Of a DNA stretch of 64,000 bases, positions 58,119 to 64,000 are shown piece by piece (the first letter of the stretch is position 1; each line of letters begins with the position of its first letter). The notes beneath the pieces are model-generated. The model was not told the DNA's origin. It saw nothing but the letters and a program-made list of their open reading frames with translations, and ran no database searches. The DNA is taken from NCBI RefSeq assembly GCF_020906515.1, contig NC_085849.1, positions 4,154,001 to 4,218,000 on the forward strand, given 5' to 3'. This stretch comes from Vanrija pseudolonga. Lineage: Eukaryota; Basidiomycota; Tremellomycetes; Trichosporonales; Trichosporonaceae. The position numbers and the translations under genes were made by a program.

Positions 58119-58494
58119 GCCCATCCCTTTGCACACACCCCTTCACCTCCCCCTCGACGCTTGTCATTCTTATCCGATCTGGTCGGTACGGGACGACCCC
58201 CACTTGACCTTCTTGCATCGGTGTGCCTTTTTGCCGCGGATACACGATAAGCAGCAAGACCTACTGGTTACAGTGGCCACTCCTGGTAATACTATTACTT
58301 TTCCCCCCGCCGGCCCCCCCAAACAAAGGACCGAGACTCGTGACCAAACCTCGCCGATTGTTGTGTGTTTCAACCAACATTGACCGGCCCTTGTTTTCCC
58401 CTCTGCACCACCACCATCGCTGGGCGGACCAAAGAAACGAGCATCACGCCGGCCTGTGCAAACAAGCGACATTGTCCCATCAGTTTACAGCTAG

Positions 58495-58682
58495 GTGAGT
58501 ATTGCATTATTGTCGAGCCCCCCCTTTCACCCACGTCGTTCGCTGGCTCTGCCCCGGCCGGATGCCTCTCCCCCGCTCCGCCCGTCCTTTGCTGCGCCCT
58601 TCAGTCGCCGTCGCCGCCGCCCCCGCTTTGCTGTCCAACCGCCGCCGCGCCGACCCGAGAATCGTTGTGATACTTGCAACAG
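58495..58682 (+). other. Candidate 5'-leader intron of MCM1
   Basis: GTGAGT donor at 58495 and an AACAG acceptor ending at 58682 in the CT-rich leader region. It is supported only by the splice-like signals, with no coding frame to test the join. Confidence 0.25.
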
Positions 58683-59102
58683 ATTCTTCTGTGACGGGGC
58701 GTGGTTGGAGCCCAGCACGCGTATGTCGCGGGGCGCGTTGCGGCTGCGGCCAGTCCACGGCCAAAGGGCCGCGGCACGGGTAAACGGAGGATGAGCCCCT
58801 ACGTGCATGCCGTACACACGCCGAAGATCCTATGCTTTGGAGCCGTTGCTTACACTTCTTAGCTACCTTGGGCAAGAGGACTGCGCCAGCACGAGCAGCA
58901 ACGCAAGAGTGCGATAATCCACCTTCTCGAGCGTACGCCCTTTGACACTGGTCGACCTAGGCTCCCCCTCGTCTCGACCTCGCCTCTCTCGCTCCCCTTC
59001 CCCTCCCCCTCTCCGCTCCATCTTCTCCCACTCTGCGCAGACCCTCGTGGCCGCCGCAGAGCCCAATTCACTCACCGTCAACCCATCATTGAGATTGAGT
59101 GA

Positions 59103-60807
59103 ATGGCTCTCACTCTTTCCCCCTACGCACCACGCTTTACGCAGAGTTCGCTCAGCGGGTCTATCGCTCCGGACTCGCCCTTGCGTAACAACCCCATGAT
59201 GTCCCGCACCGTCTCCATCAACATGGACGGTCTCGGGGACTACAACGATACAACCGAACACTTTGACTCGCTCGACACCTCGGACATGGTCGCCGACTTT
59301 GGCGCCGGCATGGGCGTCGACATGAACTTTGGTCACGCGGATGACGAGAAGGGTACGTTGTTGTCGGAGGATGCCTTTGACGCTCGCTCACACACTACAG
59401 TGGTCGACTCGGAGTTATCAAAGTCGAGCGCAATGTTAACACCAACGTCAACGCAAATGCAGCTCGATGCCACGCAGATGCAGTTAAACCAGGCGCAGGC
59501 GGCACTCGGACGGTCTCATCACCCAAGGAGTGTCGACGACATGTTCCACAGCGAGACTGGACTCGAGGGCGGAAGTGATGACGAGGACGGTGAGTACCCG
59601 TCGCCAGACACCGATACACAAACTGACGCTCGACAGAATCTCCCGTGCCACCAAAAAGGCGGCGAGAGACACAAGACGTCCCAGGAGGCTTTACGTATGT
59701 CGACAAGGAGAGTGGCGAGTCGGGTCGCCGCAAGATCAGGATCGAGTACATTACCGACAAGTCTCGTCGGCACATCACCTTCAGCAAGCGCAAGGCTGGA
59801 ATCATGAAGAAGGTGAGCGAGCCACGAGGCACCGTGTGTTCAGAGCAGACACTGACGAGTCGTTCCCACAGGCGTACGAGCTGTCGATCCTCACTGGTAC
59901 CCAGGTGCTGCTTTTAGTGGTCTCGGAGACTGGGCTGGTCTACACCTTTACGACGACCAAGCTGCAGCCGCTCGTCACCAAGGCCGAGGGCAAGAACCTT
60001 ATCCAGGTTAGTGTCATTACGCTCGGGCCTCTGCGCCTCCATCAATCAAACGTTTGATCAATCACTCTGTCTGACACTTGTTCTCAGGCCTGCCTCAACG
60101 CTCCGGACGGCTTAGGCCCTGATGGACAGCCCTCTGGAGGCCCGATTGCTCCCACCAAGGGCAAGAACGGTGGTCTGTCGATCAGGCCCCACAAGTTGAC
60201 GGCGGAAGCATCAAAGGCCATGCTGGCAACAGCAGCCCAGGTCGCTGGTGCTACACCGGACGAGGCGGCAGCGCACGCGACGGCGCAGCAGGAGGCCGTG
60301 GCGCAGCTTGGCAACGGTACCCCCGTGTCTTCACGGCCCAAGAAGCGCTTGCCATCCAAGAAGCGGACAGCTTCTCAGCACTCGATCCCAGACGTCCCAT
60401 CGGCACCCGAACTGATCCCACCGGTCCCTCCGATCCCCGACATGCACCGCCAGCACTCGCCCTCGACCCATCTGTTACCGCACCAGCACGCCCCGCCACC
60501 ACAGCCCCCGCCCAACCCACTGCAGTCGCCCCTCAGCGCTGGCTACCACATGCCCCAAGAATACCAGCACCACGCGCACCCAGGCCATGGTGTTCCTTCT
60601 CCGACTTACGCATACCCACCTACACCAGCCGGCGGCGACTATGCGGCCGTGCAGGGATACTACCCCCACGCTCCGCCAGGGCATCAAGGCTTTGTGGTCC
60701 ACCCTGGCATGTACCAGTCTGTTCCTCAACCTCAGCAGCAACAGCATGGGCAACAGGACCGGCGGATGATGCCCGGTGGCGACGGCGGCATGCGCATGGG
60801 CATGTAA
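59103..60807 (+). CDS. MCM1: Mcm1/SRF-type MADS-box transcription factor
   Basis: Exons 59103-59352, 59401-59589, 59637-59812, 59872-60006 and 60088-60807 give 489 aa. The SRF-type MADS domain (residues about 175-235) spans exons 3 and 4: GRRKIRIEYITDKSRRHITF, SKRKAGIMKKAYELSILTGT, QVLLLVVSETGLVYTFTT. The SAM-like extension follows (KLQPLVTKAEGKNLIQACLN). The N-terminal 150 residues are acidic and Ser/Gln-rich; the C-terminal half is Pro/His/Gln-rich (transactivation type). This is the fungal Mcm1 family, which pairs with partner factors in mating and cell-cycle control. The MADS domain lies far from the N terminus, as in SRF and basidiomycete homologues. The leader is long and CT-rich, and may contain an intron. 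Confidence 0.94.
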
Positions 60808-61485
60808 GATCGCCACCCTCGCCCCTCTCCTCTCCACTCATCCTCTTTGCGTCGCCATCCGCGTGACCCCTCGACGGCACCTTGGTAGGGCCTTGGTCAA
60901 GCAACCCGCCAATCGATCCCGGCCGTCCTTGGGTCACGTCGCGTAACCCGCATCCTCCCTCCTTCCGCGCCACCTCCCGAACCCCCCGGCGGCACGCGCA
61001 TAAGTGATCTTTCTTCGGCAATGGCCACCCTTTTTACTTCACTTCGACTCCCTTACCTCCTAGTTTAACTTGCGCGCTCCCGTTTCGCCGCCGTCCGCTT
61101 TATATCGTCTTCGCTCTATTCCCCATTGATTCCCCCGGACACCAAGTGTTAAAGTGATAGTGATAGCCAGTAGTCCTTATCCCCACCGCGCCCTCGCCAG
61201 ACCCCGTTGGTCTCGAACACCTGGTAGACCAGATCCTCCAACCCCGGACAGCTGTGCAATCCCGTGTTCGTTTGGCGATAGCGCCAGTGCATGTAGTGAA
61301 TACCCAAGGTGCAACAGGTGCAACAAGCAAAAGACTGACTGGACACTCAAATGTTACATTGCGCTGCATGACTTCTACTCTCTCCACCTCGCCGTCGCTC
61401 TCTCACTCGTTCATGAAGTGTATGTAGATGAATCGGCGCCAAATCAAATGGCGGCCCCCTCCCCACAGCAGGCAGCCACGACGCC
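60808..61485. other. Intergenic region between convergent genes
   Basis: 3' regions of MCM1 and of the nucleoporin gene (converging). About 680 bp with no supported gene. Confidence 0.6.
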
Positions 61486-64000
61486 TCATGCGTCGCCTCC
61501 AGCACCACCTGCTCCGCTCGGTCGTCGTCCAGTGCCCCGTCCACGCGCCGCGCCACCACGGGCCCTCTTGGCAGCACGCCCTCGTGTAGCTCCCTCAGCC
61601 GGGGCAGCGGCCTCGGCGGCAGCCCCAGGTTGCGCGTTCTGGAGGCGGGCGAGGATGTCAGGAGACGTAGTCGTTGCGCCAGCAGCGCCATCGTCGTCAG
61701 GGGCAGCACGCTTGGTGCCACCGCTCGTGTCGGTGGCGGACGCCAGCGTGGCGTTGACGGCTGGACAACGCGTCAGTGTCGGCCCAAGGATGGAGAGGGG
61801 TGGGACGACTTACCATTCAGAACGCTGTTTGGTCGGGCCGGTGCGGCGCCCCTTCCGCGTACAGCCGCCGCTGCGCCGCGGCCGCGGCCACGTCCTGCCG
61901 CACCGCCGCGCACAGAGGCATCAGCAGTCGCTGCAGATGTCGAGGCCTCTGCAGCTGCTGGTGCCGGCGCAGTCGGTGACGGCTTGGCCGGCAATGATGC
62001 TGGTGGTGTGGAAGCCTCCGCAGCCGGAGAGGCGGCCGCCGCGGGCTTGAAAGGCGCGGCAGCCGCTGACAAGCTGGGGGCAGGAGAACCAGCAGCAGCA
62101 GCCTCAAGATTGCGCACCTTGGTCTCGAGGTCGGTCTTCTGGCGCTCGAGCGTCTTGCGGGTAATCTCGCCTGTCCGAATTTGACGCTGAAGAGTCTTGA
62201 TCTCTTTTTCTTGCTCGGCATTCTTCGCGACCAACTCTTCGTTGCCGGCAGGTGCTTGAGCCTTAGCCTCAGCAAGCTCCTTGTCAAACGCAGCCTTGAG
62301 CTCCGTCTCCTTGGCGGAGACCGCCGCCTGGATGGCCGAGTCGTCGGGCTTGCTGCCAGCATTGGCCAGTACGGCGGCGTGTGCTGCGTTCAGCTCGGCT
62401 TCGCGAGCAGCGACGGCAGTCTTGACAGCCTCCTCGATTGCCGACTGGTCGGTAGTAGCAGTTCCCGCGGAGGCCTCGGCAGTCGCCAGCTTGACCTTGA
62501 GCTCTGCGACCTCCTTCTCGAGCTCGGTAATCTTGGCGTCGAGAGCCGCCTTCTCGGCAGTGAAAGCCTTGACGCGGTTGCTGAGACCCTGGTTGGCACG
62601 GTTGACCTTGATGACGTCGTTCTGGTACCTCGTCTCCTGGTCCGCCAGCTTCTTTGTAGCCTCGTCGAGTTGAGTTTGCAAAGCAGCCGTGTCGACTGAG
62701 GGCGTCTCGCCCTCAGGGACAGCGGCGGGAGTGGCGGTATCGGCTGGGGTAGCAGGGGTAGCAGGAGCAGCTTCTGAGACTGCAGCCTTGGCAGCCGCCA
62801 GCTCACTCTCGGCCTGGGTGAGCTTCTGCTGAAGGGCGTCGCGCTCAGCCTGCAGGGCAGTAAGCTCGGCGGGGTCGGCAGCAGGAGCAGCCGAAGCTGG
62901 TGCCTCCTTGGCCTTGGCCAACTCGGCCTGCAGGCCCTGCACAGTGGTGTCCTTCTGAGAGCTGGCTTGCTCGGCATCAGAGACCTTCTTCTCCAGCTCG
63001 GCAACCTTCGCTTGCGCTTCCGTGAGCTCGGCCTTGAGTTTGGTGATCTCGGCCTCCTTGGCGTCAACCGTGGCATTCCGCTCCTGCAGCTCCTTGGCAC
63101 GACGCTGCCAGTTGAGGCCAATCTTGAGGTTCTTGTCGGCCTGCTCCTTGAGACCCGTAATCTCCTGGTCCTTCTCGGCAACAATCTTCTCAGCGGCCTC
63201 CTTGGCAGCCGTAATGGTTGCGGTTTCGGCCTGAATGCGCTGATCCGTCTCCTCAAGGCGGCGCTAGTAATGTCAGCGGGGACGTTGGGGATTGGCAACA
63301 CACCTCTGCGGCGCGGACAGCCTCGCGAGCCTCATCCGCCTGGTTTCTGAGCTGTGTGCTACGGTGTCAGCAGGATTTGGCGACTCCAACTCACGCTTCG
63401 CGCTGCAGTTCGTCGATCCTCCTCTCCAGCCTGGTGCGCTCCTCCGTCCTGGTACGCTCATTTTCGGTGCTGACGCTGTTGAGGTTGTCGATAAGGTGCT
63501 GCAAGCGAACACGCTCCTGCTGGACTGTCGAGAAGTCGGTCTGCATACGAGACTGGACGCTCTCCCACTGCTCACGCTCGGCACGAAGGTTGGCAGCCTC
63601 GTCACGAAGACGTGCCTCGGTCGACTGGTGGTTGGCAACCTCCTCAAGAGCGGCACGGCGTTCACTTTCAGCTTGAGAAATCTGGGACTGCACCTGGCGG
63701 TACTGGGTCTCCAAGCTGGCGTACTCTTGCTTCTGAAGCTGGTGGGTCTCGTTGAGAATCTGGTGCTGCTTCTCGATCATTGTCGCCCTTGCCTCGGCCT
63801 TGACCCTTTCGACCTCGGCAACGCCAGCGGCCTCGCTCTTCTGACGAGCAAGTTCCTTGGCCTCAGCAACATCGGCGTCAGCCTTGTCGCGGACGCTGCT
63901 GAGCTGAGCTTGGAGGGTTGCGAGCGCTTGCTCGTTGGAGCTGTCGCTCGTCTCCAGTGGTCCGTTTGACGACGTGCCGTTTGCCGACCAGCGGAGACCC
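61486..64000 (-). CDS. Mlp1/TPR-like nuclear basket nucleoporin, C-terminal part
   Basis: Partial: the 5' part lies beyond the right edge. Minus-strand exons seen: from 64000 (open) to 63395, 63358-63304, 63263-61814, 61760-61486. Almost the whole product is coiled coil (EARATMIEKQHQILNETHQL, RRLEETDQRI, KAFTAEKAALDAKITELEKE). It contains the TPR/Mlp1-typical LKIGLNWQRRAKELQERN. The C-terminal part is low complexity Ala/Pro, then Arg/Gly repeats (GGAAGRGRGRGAAAAVRGRG) and a short last exon with ARLQNAQPGAAAEA and an RGG-like end (ARGGAARGRGTGRRPSGAGG). Mlp/TPR proteins line the nuclear basket and act in mRNA export and quality control. The last exon lacks an ATG and is easily missed. Confidence 0.9.

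Larger units (their letters stand above)
50457..59102. other. 8.6-kb region without a supported gene
   Basis: This is the longest gene-free stretch in the window, between the DUF1996 promoter and MCM1. Frames on both strands are short, overlap each other and lack recognisable motifs or conserved exon-joining. I found CTGG/CCAG tracts (54961-54996, 56640-56655, 57586-57604), CCA runs near 57895-57918, a C10 run (57818-57827) and a C21 run (58098-58118). From about 56.7 kb on it is CT-rich and contains splice-like signals (donors at 56996 and 58495), compatible with a long spliced MCM1 leader or a noncoding RNA. Confidence 0.5.

Noticed and set aside
58502-58794. Short frames just upstream of MCM1 as upstream coding exons
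   Set aside because: They do not join in frame to the MADS exons through plausible splice sites and are Pro/Arg-rich translations of CT-rich leader.

Overview
The window looks like nuclear DNA of a GC-rich basidiomycete yeast, most likely Tremellomycetes and plausibly Trichosporonales. The reasons are intron-containing genes with very short introns (about 31-110 nt, mostly GTGAGT-type donors and CTNAC-type branch sites), tRNA genes that all carry introns, and proteins of clear fungal type: a CreA/Mig1 carbon repressor, Mtr10, Rrp12, DUF1996, Mcm1 and an Mlp1/TPR nucleoporin. The species cannot be named from sequence alone.

Layout. 0.3-2.7 kb (-): CreA/Mig1 zinc-finger repressor. 5.1-8.1 kb (+): Mtr10/transportin-3 importin. 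9.0-10.0 kb (+): uncharacterised, possibly AhpD-like protein. 11.4-13.2 kb (+): first mitochondrial succinyl-CoA:3-oxoacid CoA-transferase (SCOT). 14.5-16.0 kb (+): unknown protein. 16.9-17.2 kb (+): tRNA-Leu(CAG), tRNA-Gly(GCC) and tRNA-His(GTG), packed head to tail with one shared pol III terminator. 17.3-21.5 kb: three paralogous Ty1/copia-type Gag-like genes directly beside the tRNA array. 23.4-24.9 kb (+): unknown coiled-coil protein. 26.3-28.1 kb (+): second SCOT paralogue with a different intron structure. 29.5 kb (+): small hypothetical protein. 31.6-32.8 kb (-): 2-hydroxyacid dehydrogenase-like protein lacking canonical catalytic residues. 34.6 kb (+): small two-helix membrane protein. 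35.8-38.0 kb (-): secreted type-B carboxylesterase. 39.3-40.4 kb (+): voltage-gated proton channel (Hv1 type), followed by a degenerate tRNA-Ala-like sequence. 40.8-44.9 kb (-): Rrp12. 45.2-47.9 kb (-): long-chain acyl-CoA synthetase. 48.7-50.5 kb (-): secreted DUF1996 protein. 50.5-59.1 kb: 8.6 kb with no gene I can support. 59.1-60.8 kb (+): Mcm1-type MADS-box factor. 61.5 kb to the right edge (-): C-terminal part of an Mlp1/TPR-like nucleoporin.

There is no metabolic or biosynthetic cluster. The genes are housekeeping and regulatory genes set among long regulatory intergenic regions. Themes that recur are carbon and lipid use (CreA, two SCOTs, acyl-CoA synthetase, carboxylesterase) and nuclear transport and ribosome export (Mtr10, Rrp12, TPR). 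The most unusual locus is 16.9-21.5 kb, where the tRNA array adjoins a small family of capsid-type Gag-like genes with no accompanying pol region. All exon coordinates were worked out by hand from splice signals and reading-frame continuity.
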